Assembly: GCA_029961685.1 (NCBI GenBank)
Contig: JARWKL010000002.1
Location: forward strand, 17,638,908 to 17,702,907
Direction: 5' to 3'
Length of the DNA: 64,000 nucleotides
DNA from: Aristolochia californica
Taxonomy: Eukaryota; Streptophyta; Magnoliopsida; Piperales; Aristolochiaceae
The notes under the pieces were generated by a model. It ran no database searches. It saw nothing but the letters and a program-made list of their open reading frames with translations, and was not told where the DNA came from. The position numbers and the translations under genes were made by a program. Below, piece by piece: positions 23,516 to 36,915 of the stretch; position 1 is the first letter of the stretch; the number at the start of each line of letters is the position of its first letter.

Positions 23516-25486
23516 GTTTACTCCCAATCCATAAGTCATTTCCTTCAAAAATATAGCCCATGACACATGATTGACCGATAAACCACTATACAATCATCTA
23601 TGATTATTATGTCAACTTTTTGTAAATGGGCAAAATAAAGGCTTGTTTGACTCGGGTAAATATCACACCGCATGTTCACTTGAGAATTTAATGAGCAATT
23701 GTTGTTCACTTGAAAAGGTTTGGATCCCCATGCCATTTGCATCTTTAACATGTTTCATGCATGCATATCCATATTATCAATTAGAAATCTCTTTCAAGCT
23801 ATTAGGGTTGAACTAGTGGAATTTCCCTAACTTGGACAACAAAACTTTAGCGTACGTTTGTGGTAAGTGAATAAATTTTCGTTTACATTTTTTATTGTTT
23901 TGAATTTTTTCAATACTTAAACTCTAAATTTTTCATTTTGTTGTGATCAATTTTCCTTTATCTTTTTGTTTACGAGATAAATGGAAAGTGAAAAATCAAA
24001 GTTTTGATTTAAGAGAAAAGTAAACATCTAAAATGAAATGGAAATGCACAAATGTCGAGTGAGATAATTCCAAAAAGTGCCGCTAAATTTTAGGGATTGT
24101 AAACTCTTTTATTTTTTATATATTAGGTTTTGCAATCATCGGGAAAAAGGGAGATGGGGGATTTTTAAATGAGTGTTGATTCCCAATCCATAAGTCATTT
24201 CTTTCAAAAATATAGCTCGTTGCGCTTGAGTGACCGATAAAACACTTTAAAATCATCTATGATTTTTAGGTTAGTTTTTTTGTAAATGGGAAAAATAATG
24301 TCTTGTTTGACTCAGGTAAATATCCCACCGCACGTTCACTTTAGAATTTAATGAGCATTTGTTGTTTACTTTAAAAGGTTTGGATCCATAGGTCATTTGC
24401 ATCTTTGACATGTTTTGTTAGGATGAATTTGAAATCTCTTTCCAAGCCATTAGGGTTCTACTAGTGGAATTTACCAAACTTGGACAACAAAATTTTTGTG
24501 TTCATTTGTGGTGTGTGAATAAATTTTTTTTACATTCATCTGTTGTTGTTTTTAATTTTTTCCATACATAAACTCTAAAATTTTCTTTTTGTTATGATTT
24601 TTTTGCCTATATCTTTTTTTTATGAGCTAAATGTAAAGTGAAAACTCAAACTTTTGATTTAGGAAAAAAGTATACATCTAAAACGAAATGGAAATGCACA
24701 AATGTAAAGAGGGATTATTCCAAAAAGTCTCTGTTACTTTTAGGGATTGTTAACTCTTTTAGTTTTTATATATTAGGTTTTGCAATCATCAGGAAAAGGG
24801 GAAGACAGTAGATATTTAAATGAGTGTTGATTCCCAATCCATAAGTCATTTCTTACAAAATTATAGCCCATCATGCATGATTGATCGATAAGTCACTTTA
24901 CAATCATCTATGATTGTTAGGACAACTTTTTGTAAATGGGAAAAATAATGGCATGTTTGACTCGTGTAAATATCCCACCGCACATTCACTTGAGAATTTA
25001 ATGAGCATTTTTGTTGACTTTAAAAGGTTTGGATCCATAGGTCATTTGCATCTTTTACATTTTGCAAGCATGCATATCCATATTTAAAACATGTTAGGAT
25101 CATTTAGAAATCTCTTTTGAAGCCATTAGGGTTGTTTCCCAAACTTGGACAACAAAATTTTTGTGTTTGTTTGTGGTGTGTGAATAAATTTTATTTTCTT
25201 ATTTTTGTTTCTGTTTTTAATTTTTCCTTAGATAAAATCTAAAATTTTCATTTTTTTTCTTTTTGCCTTTATATTTTTGTTTACAAGATAAATGGAAAGT
25301 GAAAACTCCAAGTTTTGATTGAAGAAAAAAACATACATCTAAAATGGAACAGAAATGAACAAATGTACAGAGAGATAATTCCAAACAGTCTCTGCAACTT
25401 TTAGGGATTGTAAACTTTTTAAATTTTTATATATTGGGTTTTGAATTCATTGGGAAAAGGGGGATATGGGGGATTTTTAACTGAGT
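23516..25486 (+). repeat. Triplet N-I-J (copy B)
   Basis: Units N 23516 (GTGTTTACTCCC), I 24175 (CTTGAGTGACC) and J 24826 (GACTCGTGTAAAT, TTTTTGTTGACTTT). The following three units, P-I-J, repeat the I-J pair, suggesting an old three-monomer duplication inside the superunit. Confidence 0.75.
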
Positions 25487-27452
25487 GTTGACTCCCAATC
25501 CATAAGTCATTTCTTTTAAAAATAATGGTATGTTTGACTCTATTAATCTTTCAAAATAATGGCCTGTTTGACTCGGGTAAATATCCAACCGCACATTCAC
25601 TTGAGAATTTAATGAGCATTTGTTGTTTGCTTTAAAAGGTATGGATCCACATGTCATTTGCATCTTTAACATATTTCAAACGTGCATATCCATATTTAAA
25701 ACTTGTTAGGATCAATTAGAAATTTCTTTCCAAACCATTAGGGTTGAACTAGTGGAATTTCCCAAACTTGGACAACAAAAATTTTGTGTTCTTTTGTAGT
25801 ATGTAAATAAGTTTTCTTTACTTACATTTGTTATTGTTTTTAATTTTGTATATACATCAACTCTAAAATTTTCATTTTGTTGTGCTCTATTTGCCTTTAT
25901 CTTTTTGTTTACGAGATAAATGCAAAGAGAAAACTCAAAGTTTTGATTTAAGAAAAAAGTGTACATCTATAATGGAATGGAAATGCACAAATGTAGAGAA
26001 AGATAATTCAAAAAAGTCTGTGTAACTTTTAGGGACAGTAAACTCTTTTAGTTTTTATATATTCGGTTTGGCAATCATCGGGAAAAGGGGGAGACGGGGG
26101 ATTTTTAACTGAGTGTTGACTCCCAATCCATAAGTCATTTCTTTCAAAAATATATCTTGAGTGACCAAAAAATCACTTTACAATAATCAAAGATTTTTAG
26201 GTCATATTTATGTAAATGGGTGAAATAATGTCTTGTTTGACTCGGGTAAATATCCTACAGCACGTTCACTTGAGAATTTAATGAGCATTTGATGTTTACT
26301 TTAAAAGGTTTGGATCCATGGGTCATTTGCATCTTTGACATGTTTTAAACATGCATATTCATATTTGAAACATGTTAAGATCAATTAGAGATCTCTTTCC
26401 AAGCCATTTGGGTTGTACTAGTGGAATTTACCAAACTTGGACATCAAAACTTTTGTGTTTGTTTTTGGTGTGTGAATAAATTTTCTTTACATTCATCTAT
26501 TGTTGTTTTTAATTTTTTCCATACATAAACTCAAAACTTTCTTTTTGTTATGATCTTTTTGCCTATATCTTTTTTTTTATGAGCTAAATGTAAAGTGAAA
26601 ACTCAAACTTTTTATTTAAGAAAAAAGTATACATCTAAAATGGAATAGAAATGCACAAATGTAGAGAGAGATAATTCCGAAAAGTCTTTGTCACTTTTAG
26701 GGATTGTAAACTCTTTTAGATTTTATATATTAGGTTTTGCAATCATCGGGAAACGGGGAAGGCAGTGGATTTTTAATTGAGTGTTGACTCCCAATCCATA
26801 AATCATTTCTTACAAAAATATAGCCCATTACGCAGGATTGATTGATAAGTCACTTTACAATCATCTATGATTCTTAGGTCAGCTTTTTGTAAATGGAAAA
26901 AATAATGGCATGTTTGACTCGTGTAAATATCCCACCGCACATTCGCTTGAAAATTTAATGAGCATTTTTGTTGACTTTAAAAGGTTTAGATCCATAGGTC
27001 ATTTGCATCTTTTACATTGTTCAAGCTTGCATACCCATATTTAAAACATGTTAGGATCATTTACAAATCTCTTTCCAAGCCATTAGGTTGAACTAGTGGA
27101 ATTTTCCAAACTTGGATAGCAAAACTGTTTTGTTCATTTGTGGTGTGTGAATAATTTTATTTTTTCTTATTTTTTTTATTTTTCCTTAGATAAACTCTAA
27201 AATTTTCAATTTTTTTTTTGTGATCTATTTGCCATTATCTTTTTTTTTACGAGATAGATGGAAAGTCAAAACTCCACGTTTTGATTGAAGAAAAGAGTGT
27301 ACATCTAAAATGCAATGGAAAGGCACAAATCTAGAGAGAGATAATTCCAAAAAGTCTCCATAAGTTTTTGGGATTGTAAAATCTTTTAGTTTTTATATGT
27401 TGGGTTTTGCAATCATCGGGAAAAGGGGAAGGCGGGGTATTTTTAACTGAGT
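25487..27452 (+). repeat. Triplet P-I-J (copy B)
   Basis: Units P 25487 (CCAACCGCACATTCAC), I 26115 and J 26783. I and J carry the same markers as at 24175 and 24826. The same P-I-J triplet follows N-I-J in copy C, so the duplication predates divergence of the superunits. Confidence 0.75.
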
Positions 27453-28129
27453 GTTGACTACCAATCCATAAATCATTTCTAACTAAAATATAGCCCATAA
27501 TGCAAGATTGACCGATAAATCACTTTACAATCATCTATGATTGTTAGGTCAGCTTTTTGTAAATGGGCAAAATAATGGCTTGTTTGACTCAGGTAAATAT
27601 CCCACCGCACGGTCACTTGAGAATTTAATGAGCATTTGTTGGTTGCTATAAAAGTTTGGATCCACAAGTCGTTTGCATCTATAACATGATTCAAGGATGC
27701 ATTTCCATATTTAAAACATGTTACGATCAATTACAAACCACTTTCCAAGCCATTAGGGTTGAACTAGTGGAATTTCCCAAACTTGGACAACAAAATTTTT
27801 TTGTTTGTTTGTTGTATGTGAATAAATTTTTTTTAGTTACATTTGTTTTATTTTTTTATTTTTTCCATATATAAACTCTAAAATTTTCAGTTTTTTGTGA
27901 TCTATTTATGTTTATCTTTTTTTTTACGAGATAAATGTAAAGTGACAACTCAAATTTTTGATTTAAGAAAACAATATACATCTAAAATGGAATAGAAATG
28001 CACAAATGTAGAGGGAGATAAGTCTAAAAAGCTCCTTTTACTTTTAGGGATTGTAAACTCTTTTATTTTTTATATATGAGGTTTTGCTATCTTCGGGAAA
28101 AGGGGGAGACGGGTGATTTTTAACTGAGT

Positions 28130-28533
28130 GTAGACTCCCAATCCATAAGTCATTTCTTAAAAAAATATAGCCCATTAAGCATGATTGACCGATAAATCAC
28201 TTTGCAATCATTTATGATTGTTAGCTCAGCTTTTAGTAAATGGGCAAAATATTGGCTTGTTTGACTCGGGTAATTGCCCACCGCAAGTTCGCATGAGAAT
28301 TTAATGAGTATTTGTTGTTCACTTGAAAAAGTTTGGATCCACAGGTCATTTGCATCTTTAACATGTTTCAAGCATGCATATCCATATTTAAAACATGTTA
28401 GGATCAATTAGAAATCTCTTTCCAAGTCATTAGGGTTGAACTAGTGGAATTTGCAAAACTTGGACAGCAAAAATTTTGTGTTCATTTGTCGTGTCAACGG
28501 GAAAAGGGGGAGGCGGGGGATTTTTAGCTTAGT
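28130..28533 (+). repeat. R monomer with ~272-bp internal deletion (404 bp)
   Basis: The R 5' half (GTAATTGCCCACCGCAAG) runs to TTCATTTGTCGTGTC and then continues as AACGGGAAAAGGGGG near 28495, skipping the T-rich middle and the GAGAGAGATAATTCC region. The unit at 50910 is the full-length counterpart. Confidence 0.8.
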
Positions 28534-30563
28534 GTTGACTCCCAATCCAGAAGTCATTTCATACAAACATATAGCATGTTCCGCATAATTGATCGATAAA
28601 TGACTTTACAACTATCTACGATTGTTAGGTCAGCTTTTTGTAAATGGGTAAAATAATGGCTTGTTTGACTCGGGTAAATATCCCACCGCATGTTCACTTG
28701 AGAATTTAATGAGCATTTGTTGTTCGCTTTAAATGGTTTGGATCTATAGGTCATTTGCATCTTTAACATGTTTCAAGCATGCATATCCATATTTAAAACC
28801 TGTTAGGATCAATTTGAAATATCTTTCCAAGCCATTAGGGTTGAACTAGAAAAATTTCCCAAACTTGGACAAGAAAACCTTTGTGTTCGTTTGAGGTGAG
28901 TGAATAAATTTATTTTCTTATATTTGTTATTTTTTTAATTGTTCCATATATAAAATCTAATATTTTCATTCCGTTGTGATCTATTTACCTTTATCTTTTT
29001 GTTTATAGGATAATTGGTAAGTGAAAAACTCAAAGTATTGATTTAAGCAAATAGTATACATCTAAAATTGAAAGGAAACACACAAAATTAGAGAGAGATA
29101 ATTCCAAAAAGTCTCTGTAACTTTTAGGGATTGTAAACTGTTTTAGTTCTTATAAATAATTTTTTGCAACTATCGAAAACTGGGGAAAGAGGGGGTTTTA
29201 AACTAAGTTTTGACTCCAAATCCATAAGTCATTTCTTAAAAAAATAGAGCCCGTTATGCATGATTGACCAATAAATCATTTTAATTTCATATATGATTGT
29301 TAGCTCAGCTTTTTGAAAATGGGCAAAATATTGTCTTCTTTGACTCAGGTAAATATCCCACCACACGTTCACTTGATAATTTAATGAGCATTTTCTTGTT
29401 CATTTTAAAAGGTTTGGATCCATTGATTATTTGCCTCTTTAACATGTTTCAAGCATGGATATCCATATTTAAAACATGTTAGGATCAATTAGAAATATCT
29501 TTCCAAGCCATTAGGGTTGAACTAGTTGAATTTTCCAAACTTGGGCAACAAAACTTTTGTGTTCGTTTGTGGTGTGTGAATAAATTTTATTTGTTTACAT
29601 TTTTTACTTTTTTTAATTTTTCCATACATAAAATCTAAAATTTTCATTTTGTTGTGATCAATTTGTCTTTATCTTTTTGTTTACGAGATAAATGGAAAGT
29701 GAAAACTCAAAGTTTTGATTTAAGAAAAAAGGATACATCTAAAATGGAATGGAAATGCACAAATTTAAAGAGAGATAATTCTAAAAAGTCTCTTTAAATT
29801 TTAGGGTTATTAACTCTTTTAGTTTTTATATATTAGGTTTTGCAATCATCGGGAAAAGGGGGGTGCGGGGGAATTTTAACTGAGTGTTGACTCCCAATGC
29901 ATAAGTCATTTCTTATGAAAATATAGCTCGTTATGCTTGATTGACTGATAAATCACTTTACAATCATCTATGATAGTTATGTCTGCTTTTTGTAAATGGG
30001 CAAAATAATAGCTAATTTGACTCGGGTAAATTTCCCACCGCATGTTCACTTGAGAATTTAATGAGCATTTGTTGTTCGCTTTAAAAGGTTTGGATCCATA
30101 GGTCATTTGCATCTTTAACATGTTGCAAGCATGCATATCTATATTTAAAACATGTTAGGACCAATTAGAAAACTCTGTCCAAGCCATTAGGGTTGAACTA
30201 GTGGAATTTCCCAAATTTGGACAACAAAATTTTTTTGTTCGTTTGTGGTGTGTGAATAAATTTTCTTTACTTACATATGATATTGTTTTCAATTTTTCCA
30301 GTACATAAACTCTAAAATTTTCATTATTTTTTGATCTAAATTGCCTTTATCTTTTTGTTTACGAGATCAATGGAAAGTGAAAACTGAAAGTTTTGATTTA
30401 AGAAAAAAGTATACATCTAAAATGGAAAGGAAATGCACAAATGTAGGGAGAGATGATTCCAAAAAGTCTCTGTCAGTTTAAGGGATTGTAAACTCTTTTA
30501 GTTTTTATATATTAGGTTTTGCAATCATCGGGAAAAGGGGAGGCGGAGGATTTTTAACTGAGT

Positions 30564-31206
30564 GTTGACTCCCAATGCATAAGTCATTCGATAGATCACT
30601 TAACTATCATCTATGATTGTTAGGCCAGCTTCTTCTAAATGGGCAAAATAATGGCTTGTTTGACTCAGGTAAATATCGCACCGCACGTTCACTTGAGAAT
30701 TTGATGAGCATTTGTTTTTTCGCTTTAAAAGGTTTGGATCTACAGGTCATTTGCATCTTTAACATGTTTAAAGCATGCATATCCATATTTAAAACATGTT
30801 AGGATCAATTAGAAATCTCTTTCAAAGCCATAAGAGTTGAACTAGTCGAATTTCCCAAACTCTGATAACAAAACTTTAGTGTTTGTTTGAGGTGTGTGAA
30901 AAAATTATCTTTACTTATATTTGTTATTGATTTTAATTTTTCCATACATAAACTCTAAAACTTTCTTTTTGTTATCATCTATTTACCTTCATCTTTTTGT
31001 TTACGAGATAAATGGAAAGTGAAAACTCAAAGTTTTTATTTAAGCAAAAAGTATACATCTAAAATAGAATGAAAATGCACAAATTTAGAGAGAGATGATT
31101 CCATAAAGACTCTGTCACTTTTAGGGATTGTAAACTCTTTTAATTATTGTATATTAGGTTTTGCAATCATCGGGAAAGTGGGGAGACGGGGGATTTTAAA
31201 GTTGGT
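30564..31206 (+). repeat. T monomer lacking ~33-43 bp near its start
   Basis: CATAAGTCATT joins CGATAGATCAC near 30588, removing the TTACAAAAATATAGCC-like segment. The counterpart at 52488 is full length. Confidence 0.78.
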
Positions 31207-33205
31207 GTGTAATCCCAATCCATAAGTCATTTCATACAAAAATATTGCCTTTTACACATGATTGACCGATAAATCACATTACAATCAACTTTGATTATTA
31301 GGTCAGCATTTGAAAATGGGCAAAATAATGTCTTCTTTGACTCAGGTCAATATCCCAACGCACATTCACTTGAAAATTTAATGATCATTTGTTGTTCTCT
31401 TTAAAAGGTTTGGATCCACATGTCATTTGCATCTTTAACATGTTTCAAGCATGCATATCCATATTTAAAACATGTTTGGATCAATTAGAAATCTCTTTCC
31501 AAGCCATTAGGGTTGAACTAGTGGAATTTCCCAAACTTAGACAACGAAACTTTTTTGTTCGTTTGTGGTGTGTAAATAAATTTTCTTTACTTAGGGTTTA
31601 ATTTTTTCCATACATAAACTCTAAATTTTTTATTTTTTTGTGATCTATTTACCTTTATCTTTTTGTTTACGAGATAAATGGAAAGTGAAAACTCAAAGTT
31701 TTGATTTAAGAAAAAAGTATACATCGAAAATTGAATGGAAATGCACAAATGTTGAGAGAGATAATTCTAAAAAGTCTCTATAACTTTTAGGATTTGTAAA
31801 CTCTTTTAGTTTTTACATATTAAGTTTTGTAATCATCTGGAAAAGGGGGAGGCGGGGGATTTTTAACTGAGTGTTGACTCCCAATCCATAAGTCATTTCT
31901 TACAAAAATATAACCCGTTACTCATGATTGACCGTTAAATCACTTTACAATCATCTATGATTGTTAGGTACTCTTTTTGTAAATGGGAAAAATAATGACA
32001 TGTTTGACTCGGGTAAATATCCCACCATATGTTAACTTGAGAATTTAATGAGCATTTGTTGTTCACTTTAAAGGGTTTGGATCCATAGGTCATTTGCATC
32101 TTTAACATGTTTCAAGAACGCATATCCATATTTAAAAAATGTTAGGATCAATTAGAAATCTCTTTGCAAGCCATTAGGGTTGAATTAGTGCAATTTCCCA
32201 AACTTGGACAACAAAACTTTTGTGTTCGTTTATGGTGTTTGAATATATTTTCTTTACTTATATTTTTTACTGCTTTTACTTTTTCCATACATAAACTCTA
32301 GAATTTTCATTTTGTTGTGATCTATTTTCCTTTATCTTTTTGTTTACAAGACAAATGAAAAGTGAAAACTCCAAGTTTTGAATTATGAAAAAAAATACAT
32401 CTAAAATATAATAGAAATCCACAAATGTAGAGAGTGATAATTCCAAAAAGCCTCCACAATTTTTAGGAATTTAAACTCTTTTAGGTTTTATATATTGGGT
32501 TTTGTAGTCATCGGGAAAAGGGGAAGGCGGGGGATTTTTAACTGAGTGTTGACTCTCAATCCATAAGTCATTTCTAAAAAAATATAGCCCATTACACAAG
32601 ATTGACACATAAATAACTTTACAATCATCTTTTTGTAAATGGGCAAAATACTGGTTTGTTTGACACTGGTAAATATCCCACCCCACGTTCACTTGAGTAT
32701 TTAATGTCCATTTATTGTTAGCTTTAAAAGGTGTGGATCCACATGTCATTTGCATCTTTAACATGTATCAAGCATGCATATCCATATTTGAAACATTTTA
32801 GGATCAATTAGAAATCTCTTTCCAAGCCATTTGGGTAGAACTAGTGGAATTTCCCATACTTGGACAACAAAATTTTTATGTTCGTTTGTGGTGTGTGAAT
32901 AAATTTTATTTAGTTATATTTTTTACCTTTTAAAAAATTTCCAAACATAAACTGTAAAATTTTCATTTTGTTGTGATCTATTTGCCTTTATCTTTTTGTT
33001 TACGAGATAAATACATAGTGAAAACTCAAAGTTTTGATTTAAGAAAAAAGTATACATCTAAAATGGAAAGGAAATGTACAAACATAGAGAGAGATAATTC
33101 CAAAAAGTCTCTCTAAATTTTAGGGATTCTAAACTCTTTCAGTTTTTATATATTAGGTTTGGCAATTATCGGGAAAAGGCCGAGACGGGGGAATTTTAAC
33201 AGAGT

Positions 33206-34255
33206 GTTGACTCCCTTTCTATAAGTCATTTCTTTCAAAAGTGAGCAAATTTCTCATGATTGACAAGTAAATCACTTTACAATCATCTTTGATTGTTCGG
33301 TCTGCTTTTTTTAAATGGGTAAAATAATCGCTTGTTTGTCTGAAGTAAATATCCCACCACTCGTTCACTTGAGAATTTATTGAGCATTTGTTGTTCCCTC
33401 AAAAATGTTTGGATCCATACGTTATTTGCATCTTTAACATGTTTGAAGCATGTATACCCATATTCAAAACATGTTAGGATCAATTAAAAATCTCTTTCCA
33501 AGCCATTAGGGTTGAACTTGTGGAATTTCCCAAATTTGGACAACAAAACTTTTGTGTTCGTTTGTGGTGTGTGAATAAATTTTCTTTACTTTTTTTTTCC
33601 ATACTTAATATCTAAATTTTCATTTTTTTGTGATCTATTTGCCTTTATCTTCTTGTTTACGAGATAAATGTAAAGTGAAAACTCAAAGTTTTGATTTAAT
33701 AAAAAAAGTATACATCTAATATTGAATGGAAATGCATAAATGTAGAAAATTTAATGTGCCTTTTTTGTTTCACTTTAAAAGGTTTGGATCCACAGGTCAT
33801 TTGCATCTTTAACATGTTTAAAACATGAATATCCATATTTAAAACATGACAGGATCAATTAGAAATTTGTTTCCAAGCCATTAGGGTTGAACTAGTGGAA
33901 TTTCCCAAACTTGGACAACAAAACTTTTGTGTTTGTTTGTGGTGTGTGAATAGATTTTCTTTACTTGTATTTGCTACTGTTTTTAATTTTTCCATATATA
34001 AACTCTAAATTTTTTTTTTTTTGTGATCTATTTGTCTTTATCTTTTTGTTTATGAGATAAATGGAAAGTGAAAACTCCAAGTTTTGATTGAAGAAAAAAT
34101 TATACATCTAAAATAGAATGGAAATGCATAAAGGTGGAGAGAGATAATTCAAAAAATTCTCCCTAACTTTTAGGGATTGTAAGCTATTTTAGTTTTTATA
34201 TATTGGGTTTAACAATCATCGGGAAAAGGGGGAGGTGGGGGATTTTTAACTAAGT
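33206..34255 (+). repeat. H monomer joined out of phase to a Bp fragment
   Basis: H runs to AAATGTAGA near 33745, then continues as AAATTTAATGTGCC, which is monomer position ~170 of a Bp unit. The Bp part is recognised by AGATTTTCTTTAC, TTTGATTGAAGAAAA and GCATAAAGGTGG. About 300 bp is missing from the pair. The join shares the short A-rich word GAAAATTT/GAGAATTT. Confidence 0.8.
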
Positions 34256-34894
34256 GTTGACTCCCAATCCATAAGTCGTTTCTTACAAAAATATAGTCCG
34301 TTGCAAAAGATTGAGTGATAAATCACTTTTCAATCAGCTATGATTTTTAGGTCAGCTTTTTTTAAATAGGCAATATAATGGCCCTTTTGACTCGGGTAAA
34401 TATCCCGCCGCAAGTTCACTTGAGAATTTAATGAACATTTGTTGTTCCCTTTAAAAGGTCTAGATCCACATATCATTTGCATCTTTAACATGTTTAGAGC
34501 ATGCATATCCATATTCAAAACAAGTTAGGATCAATTAGAAATCTCTTTCCAAGCCTTTAGGGTTCAACTAGTGGAAATTCCCAAACTTGGGCAACAAAAC
34601 TTTTGTGTTCGATTGTGGTGTGCTAATAAATTTTCTTTATTTATATTTGTTAGTGTTTTTAATTTTTCCATACATAAACTCTAAAATTTTCTTTTTGTTG
34701 TGATTTATTTGCCTTTATCTTTTTCTTTACGAGATAAATGGAAAGTGAAAAATCAAAGTTTCGATTTAAAAAAAAAAAAGGATACATCTAAGATGGAATG
34801 GAAATCCACAAATGTAGAGAGAGATAATTCCAAAAAGTCTCTATAAGTTTTAGGGATTGTAAAATCTTTTAGTTTTTATATATTAGTTTTTATA
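34256..34894 (+). repeat. C monomer with deleted 3' tail
   Basis: The unit has GGCCCTTTTGAC and GTGCTAATAAATT. Its end reads ATTAGTTTTTATATATGACTCCC (split here as ATTAGTTTTTATATAT then GACTCCC), so the purine tract and TTTTTAACTGAGTG are gone near 34896. The TAGTTTTTATATAT word is partly duplicated at the join. Confidence 0.72.
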
Positions 34895-36240
34895 TATGAC
34901 TCCCAATCCATAAGTCATTTCCTTAAAAAATATAGTGTGTTACATATGATTGACCGACAAATCACTTTATAATCATCTATGATTAGTAGGTCAGCTTTAT
35001 GTAAATAGGCAAAATAATGGCATCTTTGACTCGGGTAAATATCCCAGTGCACGTTTACTTGAGAATTTATTGAGCTATTGTTGTTCGCTTTAAAAGTTTT
35101 TGACCCACAGGTCATTTGTATCTTTAACATGTTTCAAACATGCATATCCATATTTAAAACATGTTTGGATCAATTAGAAATCTCTTTCCTAACCATTAGG
35201 GTTAAACTAGTGGAATTTCCCAAATTTGGACAACAAAAATTTTGTGTTCGTTTGTGGAGTGTAAATAAATTTTCTTTACTTATATTTGTTACTATTTAAA
35301 AATTTTCCATTCATAAACTCTAAAATTTTCATTTTGTATTGATCTATTTGCCTTAATCTTTTTCATGACGGGATAAATGGAAAGTGAAAACTAAATGTCT
35401 TGATTTAAGAAAAAAGTATACATCTAAAATTGAATGGAAATGCGCAAATGTAGAGAGAGATATTTAGAAAAAATCTCAGTAACTTTTTGGCATTTTAAAC
35501 TCTTTTAGTTTTTATATATTAGTTTATGCTATCATCGGGAAAAGGGGGAGGTGATTTTTAACTAGGTGTTGACTCCAAATCCATAAGTCATTTCTTACAA
35601 AATTATAGCCCGTTACGCAAGATTGACTGATAAATCACTTCACAATCACCTATGGTTGTTAGGTCAACTTTTTGTAAATGGGCAAAATAATGGCTTGTTT
35701 GACACTGGTAAATATCCCACCGCACGTTCACTTGAGAATTTAATGAGCATTTGTTGTTTGCTTTAAAAGGTTTGGATCCACATGTCATTTGCATCTTTAA
35801 CATGTTTCAAGCATGCATATCCATATTTAAAACATATTATGATCAATTAGTAATCTCTTTCCAAGCCATTAGGGTTGAACTAGTGGAATTTCCCAAACTT
35901 GGACAACAAAAATTTTGTGTTCTTTTGTGGTGTGTGAATAAATTTTATTTACTTATATTTGTTACTTTTTTAAATTTTCCAGACTTAAACTATGAAATTT
36001 TTATTTTGTTGTGATCTATTTTCCTTTATCTTTTTGTTTACGAGATAAATGCAAAGTGAAACCTCAAAGTTTTGATTTAAGAAAAAATACATCTAAAATG
36101 GAATTGAAATGCACAAATGTCGAGAGAGATAATTCCAAAAAGTCTCTGTATGTTTTAGGGATTGTAAACTCTTTTAGTTTATATATATTATTTTTGGCCA
36201 TCATCTGGAAAAGGGGGAGATGGGGGATTTTTAACTGCGT

Positions 36241-36915
36241 ATTGACTCCCTATCCAAAAGTCATTTCTATCAAAAAGAGAGTTCGTTATGCATGATTGAC
36301 TGGTAAATCACTTTACAATCATCTATGATTGTTAGGTGAACTTTTGTAAATGGGTAAAATAATCGCTTGCTTGATTGAAGTAAATATCCCACCACACGTT
36401 TACATGGGAATTTAAAGAGCATTTTTTGTGCCCTTTAAAAGGTTTGGATCCATAGGTCAATTGCATCTTTAACATGTTTGAAGCATGCATATCCATATTT
36501 AAAACATGTTAGGATCAATTAGAAATCTCTTTCCAAGCCATTAGGCTTGAACAAGAAGAATTTCCCAAACAAGGACAACAAAACTGTTGTGTTCGTTTGA
36601 GGTGACTGAATAAATTTTCTTTACTTGTATTTGTTATTTTTTTTAATTTTTCCATACATAAACTAGAAAATTTTCATTTTGTTGTGATCTATTTGCCTTT
36701 ATCTTTTTGTTAATGAGATAAAGGGAAAGTGAAACTCAAAGTTGCGATTTAAGAAAAAAGTATACATCTAAAATGGAAAGGAAATGAACAAATGTAGAGA
36801 GAGATAATTCCAAATAGTCTCTGTTACTTTTAGGGATTGTAAACTCTTTTAGCTTTTATATATTAGGTTTTGCAATCATCTAGAAAAGGGGGTGGCGGGG
36901 AATTTTTGACTGAGT
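36241..36915 (+). repeat. Hybrid monomer, H 5' half with a different 3' half
   Basis: The start carries the H words TCCCTATCC and ATAATCGCTTG. From about 36545 it reads GAACAAGAAGAATTTCCC and GTTTGAGGTG, like the unit at 3710, and it lacks the H words CTTCTTGTTTACGAG and AAATGTAAAG. Gene conversion or exchange between distant monomers would explain this. Confidence 0.6.

Larger units (their letters stand above)
32548..35567 (+). repeat. Module G-H-Bp-C-D (copy B, first)
   Basis: Units G 32548, H 33206 (cut), Bp fragment ~33745, C 34256 (shortened) and D 34895. The module is the B-copy counterpart of 7723-11089 and is missing from copy C. Confidence 0.82.

Noticed and set aside
35751..36014. 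A ~60-87-codon plus-strand frame (starting MLFALKGLDPHV) repeated in many monomers
   Set aside because: It overlaps the minus-strand frame antisense, varies in end point between units and is disrupted in most. It is best explained as a by-product of the repeat consensus.
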